Below are positions 1 through 5,792 of a stretch of DNA of 14,762 nucleotides, in pieces. This DNA comes from DASQPR01 sp035713725 (GTDB taxonomy: Bacteria > Actinomycetota > Actinomycetes > Mycobacteriales > Micromonosporaceae). Numbering within the stretch: position 1 is the stretch's first letter; every line of letters starts with the position of its first letter. The notes under the pieces were generated by a model. It saw nothing but the letters and a program-made list of their open reading frames with translations, did not search any database and was not told the DNA's origin. Both the position numbers and the translations under genes were made by a program. Where the stretch lies: the NCBI GenBank assembly GCA_035713725.1, contig DASTMZ010000233.1, positions 1 through 14,762 on the forward strand, written 5' to 3'.

Positions 1-387
1 GAATGGTCGATGCGCGCGCTGGTCGGCGTCGGTCTGACCCGAGCGGAGGCGTTGCGGGTCGCGTTGACGGTCGTTGGATTCGTGATCGGCACCGCGCTCG
101 CACTCGACAACGAGCGGCAAGCGCAGCGCGACACCGGGATAACCAGCGATGAGTGGATGGCGACGCAGGAGGCGAGGCTCCGGGCCGTGTTCGCCAGTGG
201 TCGCTATCCCGTGCTCGCCAGCCTGTCCGAGGAGGACGACTTCGACGCCGGGCTGGACGGCCTCTTCGAGACCGGTCTGGCCATCATCCTCGACGGCGTC
301 TCACGACTGGTCGAGTCGCGCGGCCGTGACGAACGTGCGGTTCGCAGGCTGCGGCCAATGGCACCACCAGCATCGAGCCCGGCCTGA
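1..387 (+). CDS. TetR/AcrR-family regulator, C-terminal part (5' end outside window)
   Basis: The reading frame is open from the first base, so the gene begins upstream and only the C-terminal ligand-binding and dimerisation part is present. The internal ATG at position 10 is not a likely real start, because no N-terminal HTH domain follows it. The visible protein is all-helical and contains a stretch like the TetR_C_1 (tetracycline-repressor type) domain: a hydrophobic helix (ALRVALTVVGFVIGTALALDNE), then an acidic SEEDDFDAGLDGLFETGLAIILDGV segment, which is a typical closing helix of this family. The tail (about 20 residues, RRLRPMAPPASSPA) is Pro/Ala-rich and probably disordered. The family binds DNA as a dimer and releases it when a small molecule binds. 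Neither ligand nor target can be read here. It is tail-to-tail with the BTAD regulator, 7 bp away, so the two are not co-transcribed. Confidence 0.8.
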   Translation, partial: EWSMRALVGVGLTRAEALRVALTVVGFVIGTALALDNERQAQRDTGITSDEWMATQEARLRAVFASGRYPVLASLSEEDDFDAGLDGLFETGLAIILDGVSRLVESRGRDERAVRRLRPMAPPASSPA

Positions 388-394
388 CGGTCGA

Positions 395-1159
395 TCAGCC
401 GAACCTTGCCAGCAGCTCGGCGTGTAACGCCTGGCTCGCGGTGGACGGGCGGACGCCGAGGTCGTCGCGGAGTCGGCGTAGCAGCGCATCGTAGACGCGC
501 ATCGCCTCGGCGCCGTTGCCCTGCGCGACCAACGCGTTCATCAACAACCGGTAGGCGCTCTCCCGATATGGTGCGAGGCCGACGAGCTCCCGCGACGCCC
601 GCTCCGCGGTGGCCAGTTCGGTGCCGCCGAGACGCACCGCCGCGGCGGCGTACGCCTCGAGGGCGCGTTCGCGCATCGTCTGCAACTCGGCGCGCACCTC
701 GTCGATCCACGGCCGGTCCTCGCCCGCGAGGAACCCCCGTCGCGCTACGAAGAGGCTGGTCTGCGCGGCCGACCACGCCACCGCCAGATCCGCCCGTACC
801 AACGCCGACTCGGCGCGATGGATCGCCTCGCGCGCACCCTCGAGATCGACCCAGGCGCCGGGCGGCAAGACGATCCGGGTGCGGTCGACTTGCACCGGAG
901 CGACCACCTTGCGCAGCCGGGACAGTAGCGCGCCGAGCGATGAGTCGACGGCTCGCGGCGGATCATCGCCCCACAGCGCGAAGCACAGCTCGTCGCGAGT
1001 CAGCGGGTCGTGGCGGCGCAGCACGGTGTAGGCGAGCAGCAGCCGGCCCTGCCGGCCGGGCAGTCCGGTTTCGCGTCGCTCGCCATCGACCTCGAGCGCG
1101 ACCTGGCCACACAACTGCACGTGCACCCGGTGGTCGGCGGCGCCACGGTTATCGGCCAA
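395..1159 (-). CDS. BTAD-domain (SARP/AfsR-like) transcriptional regulator
   Basis: The protein is 254 aa. Residues ~12-105 resemble the OmpR/PhoB-type winged helix of SARP regulators (VHVQLCGQVALEVDGERRE, then LTRDELCFALWGDDPP and SLGALLSRLRKVV, then a short hairpin ending IVLPPGAWVDLEG). Residues ~108-252 form the helical bacterial transcriptional activation domain (AYRESAYRLLMNALVAQGNGAEAMRVYDALLRRLRDDLGVRPS), whose ending is diagnostic. No NB-ARC ATPase or TPR domain follows, so this is a short, SARP-sized form. The start is TTG, chosen because GGAGA lies 4 nt upstream and residues immediately after it lead into the winged helix. SARPs usually activate secondary-metabolism or local genes by binding direct repeats. 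The divergent DUF1059-methyltransferase unit, 83 bp away, is the natural candidate target, but that is inference. Confidence 0.88.
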   Translation of the reverse strand: MADNRGAADHRVHVQLCGQVALEVDGERRETGLPGRQGRLLLAYTVLRRHDPLTRDELCFALWGDDPPRAVDSSLGALLSRLRKVVAPVQVDRTRIVLPPGAWVDLEGAREAIHRAESALVRADLAVAWSAAQTSLFVARRGFLAGEDRPWIDEVRAELQTMRERALEAYAAAAVRLGGTELATAERASRELVGLAPYRESAYRLLMNALVAQGNGAEAMRVYDALLRRLRDDLGVRPSTASQALHAELLARFG

Positions 1160-1205
1160 GATTTCTCCAAGACTGACCCAACATGGTGGTGACGTACTTG
1201 ATTGT

Positions 1206-1222
1206 GGCCGGGCAACCCGGCC
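1206..1222 (+). promoter_or_regulatory. 7-bp stem-loop in the leader of the DUF1059 gene
   Basis: GGCCGGG and CCCGGCC are perfectly complementary around a 3-nt CAA loop. The hairpin lies 8 nt before the AGGAGG ribosome-binding site of the DUF1059 gene, inside the 83-bp divergent spacer shared with the BTAD gene. It could act in the leader mRNA or as a protein-binding inverted repeat. No convincing -35/-10 pair was recognised for either gene in this spacer. Function is unproven. Confidence 0.35.
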
Positions 1223-1242
1223 GCCACCGAAGGAGGCCGACG

Positions 1243-1401
1243 ATGGCGAAGGTTATCCGCTGCGAGTGTGGCTACGTGGCCAACGGCGAGAGCGACGACG
1301 AGGTCGTGGACGCGATCCGCGCGCACATGGCCACCGACCATCCGGCACTGCTAGAGTCCGTGTCCCGCGACGACCTCCGTGAGTGGATCGAGCACGTCTA
1401 G
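1243..1401 (+). CDS. DUF1059 small protein
   Basis: This 52-residue protein begins MAKVIRCECGY and continues VANGESDDEVVDAIRAHMATDHP. The CxCG motif near the N-terminus and the later RAHMATDHP histidine segment are the pattern of DUF1059, a family of unknown function. The Cys and His placement suggests a small metal-binding fold, but this is inference. The start at 1243 was chosen because AGGAGG (1231-1236) sits 6 nt before it; the upstream in-frame GTG at 1183 would add about 20 residues that do not match the family. The stop lies 14 bp before the methyltransferase ATG, which has its own AAGGAGG, so the two are probably one transcript. The BTAD regulator is divergent. Confidence 0.85.
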   Translation: MAKVIRCECGYVANGESDDEVVDAIRAHMATDHPALLESVSRDDLREWIEHV

Positions 1402-1415
1402 CGAAGGAGGCCGTG

Positions 1416-2273
1416 ATGACCGCGGCGACATTCGACCCCGCCAAGTACAAGACCACCACCCGAGCCCAGTGGGAGGCCGCCGCCGAGGCGTGGGACCGCT
1501 GGGATCCGACGTTGGAGCGCTGGCTCGGCCCGGCGACCGAGCTGATGCTGGACCTGACCGGCGTACGAGCCGGGTCCAACGTGCTCGACGTCGCGGCCGG
1601 CGCGGGCGGCCAGACCATCGCGGCTGCGCGGCGAGCCGGGCCCGACGGACACGTACTCGCCACCGACATCTCACCCACGATCCTGGCGTACGCGTCGGCT
1701 CGAGCAGTCGCCGCCGGCGTTACCAACCTGACGACGCAGGAGCTGGACGGCGAGGATCTGCTCGTCCCATCGGGTCACTTCGACGCGGTGATCAGCCGGG
1801 TCGGCCTGATCTACTTTCCGGATCAGCGCAAGGCGCTGGCCGGGATGCGCGCCGCTCTGCGACCGGGCGGCCGGATCGGCGCGATCGTCTACGGACCGGC
1901 CGATCGCAACGGGTTCTTCTCAGTCCCGGTCGGCATCATTCGGGGCCGCGCCGAGTTGCCACCGCCGGCACCCGGCCAGCCGGGCCCGTTCAGTCTCGGC
2001 GGTCCCGGTGTGCTCGAGCAGACGCTGACGGCGGCCGGCTTCCACGACGTACGCGTCGAGACGATCGACTCGCCGCTGCGGATGCAGTCGTCAGCCGAAT
2101 GCCTCCGGTTCGAGCAGGAATCGTTCGGCGCACTGCACCAGATGCTCAGCGGGCTCGACGAGGACGCCAAGGCGGCCGCGTGGGCCGATGTCGCGGAGGC
2201 GCTGGCGCAGTTCGACGGTGCGGACGGTTTCGTCGGTCCCTGCCAGATGCTAGTCGCCGCCGGCACGAAGTAA
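1416..2273 (+). CDS. Class I SAM-dependent methyltransferase
   Basis: The protein is 285 aa with a Rossmann methyltransferase core. Motif I is VLDVAAGAGG (residues ~56-65), the acidic residue that would bind the SAM ribose is in ATDIS (~82-86), motif II-like FDAVISRVGLIYFPD follows, and the post-motif ALRPGGRIG is typical of the UbiE/Methyltransf_11 group. The C-terminal third (EQTLTAAGFHDVRVETIDSPL onward) matches the variable substrate-recognition region, so the substrate cannot be named; small molecules are usual for this group. ATG 1416 is preceded by AAGGAGG with 5-nt spacing. The adjacent GTG at 1413 and a GTG at 1383, which overlaps the upstream gene, are less likely starts. It follows the DUF1059 gene by 14 bp and ends before a strong hairpin. 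Confidence 0.9.
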   Translation: MTAATFDPAKYKTTTRAQWEAAAEAWDRWDPTLERWLGPATELMLDLTGVRAGSNVLDVAAGAGGQTIAAARRAGPDGHVLATDISPTILAYASARAVAAGVTNLTTQELDGEDLLVPSGHFDAVISRVGLIYFPDQRKALAGMRAALRPGGRIGAIVYGPADRNGFFSVPVGIIRGRAELPPPAPGQPGPFSLGGPGVLEQTLTAAGFHDVRVETIDSPLRMQSSAECLRFEQESFGALHQMLSGLDEDAKAAAWADVAEALAQFDGADGFVGPCQMLVAAGTK

Positions 2274-2291
2274 GACAACGTGACAAGCCGA

Positions 2292-2319
2292 CGGCACCGG
2301 GCCGAGTTGCCCGGTGCCG
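2292..2319. terminator. Strong bidirectional hairpin terminator
   Basis: Two 11-base arms, CGGCACCGGGC (2292-2302) and GCCCGGTGCCG (2309-2319), are perfectly complementary around a 6-nt loop. The hairpin lies between two convergent genes: 18 bp after the methyltransferase stop and 6 bp beyond the stop of the small minus-strand gene. There is no clear U tract, as is common in high-GC actinomycetes. Placement makes a shared terminator the most likely role. Confidence 0.75.
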
Positions 2320-2325
2320 CCCCGG

Positions 2326-2586
2326 CTAGGTGACTGGGCGCTTCATAGAGTACGTGAGCGCGTGCAACCGCTGCGGTTGGCCGATCACCGATGCCTGGCG
2401 GTCGTACGCCTGCCAACCGTCCGCACCGGCACGGTTCAGGTGACGGAGGTCGTCGAAGCTCTCGTCGGTGCCCCACTTTTCGCGGCCATCCGGCGAGTGG
2501 AACGTGGCAGTCCAGTCCATGTCGCGGTCGCCGCCGAACGTGCCGGTCGCCTGATATTCGAGGCGGGCGTATTCCCACTGGGTCAC
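2326..2586 (-). CDS. Small protein of unknown function (86 aa)
   Basis: I recognise no named domain. The protein begins MTQWEYARLEYQATGTFGGDRDMDWTATF and is rich in aromatic residues (five Trp, several Tyr and Phe). It contains a central DGREKWGTDESFDDLRHLNRAGADGWQAYD segment. The pattern of alternating strands followed by an amphipathic helix ending in GADGWQAYD resembles small actinobacterial proteins of the DUF4177 type, in which a WEYK-like start and a GxxGWE/Q motif recur, but the match is only suggestive. The start is GTG; no good Shine-Dalgarno sequence precedes it. The gene has protein-like codon bias, a plausible promoter upstream (2641-2668) and a hairpin terminator directly after its stop, which support a real, separately transcribed gene. 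Confidence 0.65.
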   Translation of the reverse strand: MTQWEYARLEYQATGTFGGDRDMDWTATFHSPDGREKWGTDESFDDLRHLNRAGADGWQAYDRQASVIGQPQRLHALTYSMKRPVT

Positions 2587-2640
2587 GCATCGATTGTGCC
2601 GGAACTGGTCGCGATGTGCGACGCCCGGTCCACTGTGGTG

Positions 2641-2668
2641 GATCTACCGTCACGCGCGACGACAGCAA
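2641..2668 (-). promoter_or_regulatory. Candidate sigma-70-type promoter for the small 2326-2586 gene
   Basis: On the minus strand TTGCTG (2668-2663) is followed after 16 nt by TAGATC (2646-2641), giving a reasonable -35/-10 pair. Transcription would begin about 48 nt upstream of the GTG start. A tandem duplication places a second TTGCTG 14 bp further upstream (2682-2677). Confidence 0.4.
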
Positions 2669-2684
2669 TCCGACGACAGCAATC
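2657..2684. repeat. 14-bp perfect tandem duplication
   Basis: CGACGACAGCAATC occurs twice head-to-tail (2657-2670 and 2671-2684). It lies between the small-protein gene and the RibD-C gene and includes the candidate -35 box of the small gene, which is thereby duplicated. The unit is not a multiple of three and lies outside coding sequence. Confidence 0.8.
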
Positions 2685-2715
2685 CGCCGCCGGACCCGTG
2701 GGTTCGGCGGCGGAT
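2682..2715 (-). terminator. Candidate terminator of the ArsR operon
   Basis: ATCCGCCGCCGGAC (2682-2695) can pair with GTTCGGCGGCGGAT (2702-2715), leaving a 6-nt loop and one C/A mismatch on the minus-strand transcript. It begins 14 bp beyond the stop of the RibD-C gene, the last gene of the four-gene minus-strand operon. No U tract is present. Confidence 0.6.
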
Positions 2716-2729
2716 CGTACGTCGCTTGA

Positions 2730-3281
2730 CTACTCGGCCAAGGGTGCGTAGACGAGTGACAGAACGCCGGTTTTGAGAATGCGCGAGTCCGTGAGCGTAA
2801 GGCCCTTGCGCGCGTTGTCGTCGGTGAACAGCCGCTTTCCCTCCCCCACGATGATCGGGTGAACGAGCAGGTGCAGCTCGTCGAGCAGATCGTTGTTGAT
2901 GAGCCAGCGGACCAGCCCCGGGCTGCCCGACATGCCGATGTTCTTGCGACCGGGCAGCTCCTTCACCGCGTGGAGTCGCCGCGCGACGTCATCGCCGATC
3001 ACCGTGGTGTTCTGCCACGTCGGGTCCTTGAGCGTGGTGGACACCACGATCTTCTCGACACCGTTCATGTGGTCGGCGAGTTCGACCTCACTGCCGGCGG
3101 TAGGCCAGAACTTCACGAATTCGTCGTACGTCCCTCGGCCCATGAGTAGCGTGTCGGACGCGTCGATCTGACCTTGGACGATCGCGCCCATCTCGTCGTT
3201 GAAATACGGGAAGTGCCAGTTCTGCGGCGCTTCGACGACGCCGTCGAGCGAAACGAACAGGCCGGCAACGATCTTTCGCAT
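2730..3281 (-). CDS. Dihydrofolate reductase family (RibD C-terminal domain) protein
   Basis: The protein is 183 aa, the usual size for stand-alone RibD_C-fold reductases. It begins MRKIVAGLFVSLDGVVEAP, the standard first strand of the family, then has DTLLMGRGTYDEF (the GRxTY nucleotide-binding region), VVSTTLKDPTW, NIGMSGSPGLVRWLI (glycine turn contacting NADPH) and DELHLLVHPIIVGEGKRLF, the most conserved block. These proteins are predicted NAD(P)H-dependent reductases, but most are not true folate enzymes and the substrate here is unknown. ATG 3281 has AAGGAG 7 nt upstream. It is the last gene of a probable operon, 63 bp after the SRPBCC gene, so it could also be expressed partly on its own. 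Confidence 0.9.
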   Translation of the reverse strand: MRKIVAGLFVSLDGVVEAPQNWHFPYFNDEMGAIVQGQIDASDTLLMGRGTYDEFVKFWPTAGSEVELADHMNGVEKIVVSTTLKDPTWQNTTVIGDDVARRLHAVKELPGRKNIGMSGSPGLVRWLINNDLLDELHLLVHPIIVGEGKRLFTDDNARKGLTLTDSRILKTGVLSLVYAPLAE

Positions 3282-3344
3282 ATCTCGTCTCCTTCAGGTT
3301 TCGATGATGTGGCGTAGTCGGTGTCGCGGATGTGCCACGTGGCG

Positions 3345-4079
3345 TCAGCCGATGGCCGCCGCGAGCCACTCCGACCACGCCCGCTCGGCGCGCGGCACAT
3401 CGGCATCGGCGCCGAAGAGGATGTGCATGGCGAGCATCGGACCGTGTCCACCGGGTCGGAACGCCTTGACGAACCGGTAGAGCGCGTCGTCGCCGCGAAC
3501 GGCGAACGTGTCCTCGTTCGTGTAGTAGACGACGCCGTCGACGTTGCGACCGTCGATCGCGATGCGTACCGTGTCGCCCGGCTTAGGCCGCCCCGACAGA
3601 CCCAGCGACCGGCCGAGTGCATCGCATGCACCGTCCCAGTCGTCGATCGCGGAACTCGATGCGTCCATCGGGATCCCGACACGGCCTGCGAAGTGATTGA
3701 GGTATTCGACCAAGCTGGCGAAGAACATCGCGCCGCCCTTGGTCATCGCGTCATACTCTTCGGCCCAGTCGTCGCCGGGCAGGAATCCGTTCGACACCAA
3801 CCGGATCGACGTACTGCCGCCGGCGCGGCCCTCGATGAGGTAGTCAAACGCGATGAACCGTCCGTCCGGCTCCGGATCACCGCGGTAGACGAACCGACGG
3901 CCCGGCTCCGCGACGGTGATCGGCTGACCACCGAACGGGAGATGCACGGCGCCGTCGCGCACTTCGGTGGCGCCCATGAACCACGACGTGATCCCGGGGC
4001 CGGTCGCGATCGCGTGCCAAACGTCGTCGACCGTCGCGTCGACGTCGGCCTCGTGCGCTCCGCTGAACTCGTACCCCAT
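3345..4079 (-). CDS. SRPBCC (AHSA1-like) domain protein
   Basis: The protein is 244 aa. Its N-terminal ~145 residues have the START/Bet v 1-like pattern: EADVDATVDDVWHAIATGPGITSWF (first strand, helix and the conserved W), AVHLPFGG, then strand and turn segments (GRRFVYRGDPEP), FIAFDYLIEG, STSIRLVSNGFLPGDDW, and a long C-terminal helix (FFASLVEYLNHFAGRVG). The rest, after about residue 150, is a second region (GDTVRIAIDGRNVDGVVYYTN and AMHILFGADADVPRAERAWSEWLAAAIG) that makes it longer than a single AHSA1 domain. The fold binds hydrophobic ligands; no ligand can be named. ATG 4079 follows the hydrolase stop by one base (TGAGATG), and the hydrolase end carries GAGGTG as a Shine-Dalgarno, so translation is probably coupled. 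Confidence 0.85.
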   Translation of the reverse strand: MGYEFSGAHEADVDATVDDVWHAIATGPGITSWFMGATEVRDGAVHLPFGGQPITVAEPGRRFVYRGDPEPDGRFIAFDYLIEGRAGGSTSIRLVSNGFLPGDDWAEEYDAMTKGGAMFFASLVEYLNHFAGRVGIPMDASSSAIDDWDGACDALGRSLGLSGRPKPGDTVRIAIDGRNVDGVVYYTNEDTFAVRGDDALYRFVKAFRPGGHGPMLAMHILFGADADVPRAERAWSEWLAAAIG

Positions 4080-4080
4080 C

Positions 4081-4902
4081 TCAACGCACCTCGTCCTCGG
4101 CGAAGAACGCGGTGAGCGCGGGCGCGATGACCGCGGCCTTGACCTGGTGGTTCTGGCCGGCCAGCGTGTCGCGCCGCGAATCGGCCAGCAGCGCCGCGAC
4201 CTCGTCCTGCGCGTGGTGCATCCAGCGCGGGCTCTTGCCGCCGTCGCCGACCCAGACGGGTACGTCGATCGCGCCGATCGCCTTCGCGAGGTCGTCCGGG
4301 ATCGGCTTGCCGAGCTGTGAGTCGCCGAGAATGGCGAAGTCGTAGCGCAGCGTCGGCGCGACGTCCTTGAGCTTCTTCCACGCCGGCATGAGCCGCAGCA
4401 CGTAGGGCACGAAACCGGGTGCGCCGACCACCTTCGTCATGAAGAACGCGACGACGTCGCCGTTGCGTCCACTCGCGACCATTCGGTCGACCTGCTGACG
4501 GTAGTCCGCGGGTGGCGGCGTCCGGCTGGCGTCGACCAGCATCGGCGCCTCGTAGCTCGCGAGCCTCGTCACCTTGCCCGGCAGTGCGGCCGTGGCGCGC
4601 AACGCAAGCACCGCGCCGGAGGACGTGCCATGGACGTACGCCGTCCCACCGGCCGCGTCGATCAGCGCATCGAGGTCCTCGATCTCACGCTCGGGCGCGT
4701 ACGGCAACGTGTCGCCGCTCGCACCGCGACCGCGGCGGTCATACATATACACCGTGAAGTGTTCCGCGAGCAGCTTGGCGAGCGCAGGCATCGGCCCGAA
4801 CTGGCGGCTGCAGAACGCGCCGTCCACCAGGATCAGTGCGGGGCCGGAACCAACGTGTTCATAGCCGATCGTCGTACCGTCGGCGGAGGTCACCGTCGTC
4901 AT
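4081..4902 (-). CDS. Alpha/beta-hydrolase fold protein
   Basis: The protein is 273 aa. It has an early GSGPALILVDGAF oxyanion-region segment, the MYDRRGRGASGD strand-turn, the nucleophile elbow GTSSG (residues 92-96, Ser94) and a late GQNHQV with His252 as catalytic histidine. The acidic member is less certain, but the DVPVWVGDGGKSP strand end is where it normally lies. The lid region (roughly 120-190) is family-typical in length. Members are esterases, lactonases or related hydrolases; substrate is unknown. There is no signal peptide, so it is cytoplasmic. ATG 4902 follows the ArsR stop by 6 bp, with a GGGAAG-type Shine-Dalgarno in the end of that gene, so it is the second gene of the operon. 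Confidence 0.9.
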   Translation of the reverse strand: MTTVTSADGTTIGYEHVGSGPALILVDGAFCSRQFGPMPALAKLLAEHFTVYMYDRRGRGASGDTLPYAPEREIEDLDALIDAAGGTAYVHGTSSGAVLALRATAALPGKVTRLASYEAPMLVDASRTPPPADYRQQVDRMVASGRNGDVVAFFMTKVVGAPGFVPYVLRLMPAWKKLKDVAPTLRYDFAILGDSQLGKPIPDDLAKAIGAIDVPVWVGDGGKSPRWMHHAQDEVAALLADSRRDTLAGQNHQVKAAVIAPALTAFFAEDEVR

Positions 4903-4908
4903 TTCTGC

Positions 4909-5571
4909 TCACTTCCCTTCCGTGTCTGAGTCCTTGGGTTTCTCGACGCCCTCGGGGTTATCGACGTGCTTGGTGTTGTCGACGTGCTTGGTGTGCTTGA
5001 CGCTCGGGTGCACGGCGAGCACGATCCGGTGGTCGCGACCGCCGGGCGCCGAGTCGTCGTGGTATTTGCTCACCAGCGCAGCCACCGCCGCGGCCAACTC
5101 CTCGGCGAACGCCGCTCGGTCGGTGACCGATGCGAACCGGACTTCGCCGTCGATCGCAAATGTCGCGACGCGCTTGCCGGCCTTGTCGGCGCCGGTGATG
5201 AGTGCGCCAACGTCGCGTACGAGCTTCGCGGCGACGGCGAGCAACCAGCGCGCCGATAGGCGGTCGGGCGACCGCGACGGATCCGGCTCGAGCGGCGAGA
5301 GCGCAAGCGGCGAGATGACGTACGACGCCGCGGTGGCCCGCAGCACTCGCTCGGTCATGTTGCCCTTGCGGCGCTCCTCGACCAACTGGACGAGGCCGTG
5401 CTCTTCGAGCGCCCGCAGATGGTAGTTGACCTTCTGGCGGGCGAGACCCGTGCGCGCGGCAAGGGTCGTCGCGGAACCCGGCTCGGCAAGCAAGGCAAGC
5501 AGCCGAGCCCGCGTCGGATCGAGCGAGACCTCGGCCGTGGCCGGGTCTTCGATAACTGTCACGTCGTGCAT
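4909..5571 (-). CDS. ArsR-like helix-turn-helix regulator with a repeated His/Lys tail
   Basis: The protein is 220 aa. Residues ~16-80 form a winged helix typical of the ArsR/HTH_20 group: LDPTRARLLALLAEPGSATTLAARTGLARQKVNYHLRALEEHGLVQLVEERRKGN. After it comes a ~110-residue ligand or dimerisation region (ISPLALSPLEPDPSRS, then LSARWLLAVAAKLVRDVGALI and FAEELAAAVAALVSKYHDD). The tail has a tandem TKHVDN repeat and ends in charged residues. ATG 5571 is preferred: the longer open frame to 5721 adds 50 residues of low-complexity Pro/Ala, while at 5571 the protein starts just before the HTH and a -35/-10 pair places transcription start at about the ATG. It is first in the operon and divergent from the F420-type oxidoreductase. 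Confidence 0.87.
   Translation of the reverse strand: MHDVTVIEDPATAEVSLDPTRARLLALLAEPGSATTLAARTGLARQKVNYHLRALEEHGLVQLVEERRKGNMTERVLRATAASYVISPLALSPLEPDPSRSPDRLSARWLLAVAAKLVRDVGALITGADKAGKRVATFAIDGEVRFASVTDRAAFAEELAAAVAALVSKYHDDSAPGGRDHRIVLAVHPSVKHTKHVDNTKHVDNPEGVEKPKDSDTEGK
4957..4992. repeat. 18-bp in-frame tandem repeat in the ArsR gene
   Basis: Two adjacent 18-bp units (4957-4974 and 4975-4992) differ at a single base and encode the duplicated TKHVDN/TKHVDN tail of the regulator. A further partial copy (GTGCTTG) follows at once. Confidence 0.8.
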
Positions 5572-5578
5572 GTCTATG

Positions 5579-5625
5579 AGCGTGCCACCGACAAGTTTTC
5601 TTGTCAAGACGGTTTCCCTTGTCGG
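5579..5625 (-). promoter_or_regulatory. Promoter and inverted-repeat operator of the ArsR operon
   Basis: A perfect inverted repeat, GACAAG-TTTT-CTTGTC (5590-5605), is followed by a third matching half-site, CTTGTCGG (5618-5625), which is also complementary to CCGACAAG (5588-5595). On the minus strand TTGACA (5607-5602) overlaps the repeat and is followed after 17 nt by CACGCT (5584-5579), a weak -10. Transcription would then begin at or next to the ATG at 5571, which has no Shine-Dalgarno, so the mRNA may be leaderless. An operator covering the -35 and spacer is classic for self-repression by ArsR-family proteins. That this protein binds here is inference from position and symmetry. Confidence 0.6.
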
Positions 5626-5662
5626 TAACGCGGACCCGCACGGGGCGGCGGCGGCCGGCGCG

Positions 5663-5703
5663 CCAAGATCGGGCTGAGTGGATGGCCATAGCCCTGATCT
5701 TGG
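5663..5703. repeat. CCAAGATC palindromic stem-loop element
   Basis: CCAAGATCGGGCT (5663-5675) and AGCCCTGATCTTGG (5690-5703) form a 13-bp stem with a single bulged base and a 14-nt loop. It lies in the 221-bp region between the divergent ArsR and oxidoreductase genes, where a terminator would make little sense. The arms have the look of a dispersed palindromic repeat. A related fragment, GATCTTG, recurs at 5740-5746. Confidence 0.55.
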
Positions 5704-5753
5704 TGGCGGTTTCAGGCTCACTGAGCATCCCAGTCGGCCGATCTTGCTCGGGT

Positions 5754-5759
5754 TACCAT
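5754..5759 (+). promoter_or_regulatory. Possible -10 element for the F420-type oxidoreductase gene
   Basis: TACCAT (5754-5759), preceded by GGT, resembles an actinobacterial -10 box about 34 nt before the ATG at 5793. No good -35 sequence was found at 16-18 nt spacing. It is a weak call. Confidence 0.25.
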
Positions 5760-5792
5760 CCGTGCAAGGATCAACCCGTCCGAGGAGACGCT

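Noticed and set aside
1183..1242. A longer start for the DUF1059 protein
   Set aside because: The 20 extra residues do not fit the family, would cover the leader hairpin, and the AGGAGG lies before ATG 1243.
5572..5721. A 50-residue N-terminal extension of the ArsR-like regulator
   Set aside because: The added part is Pro/Ala-rich, covers the operator and the palindrome, and has no ribosome-binding site; the HTH fold begins after the 5571 start.
5601..5792. A 64-residue N-terminal extension of the F420-type oxidoreductase
   Set aside because: It runs through the intergenic palindrome, while ATG 5793 has GAGGAG at good spacing and starts the barrel exactly.
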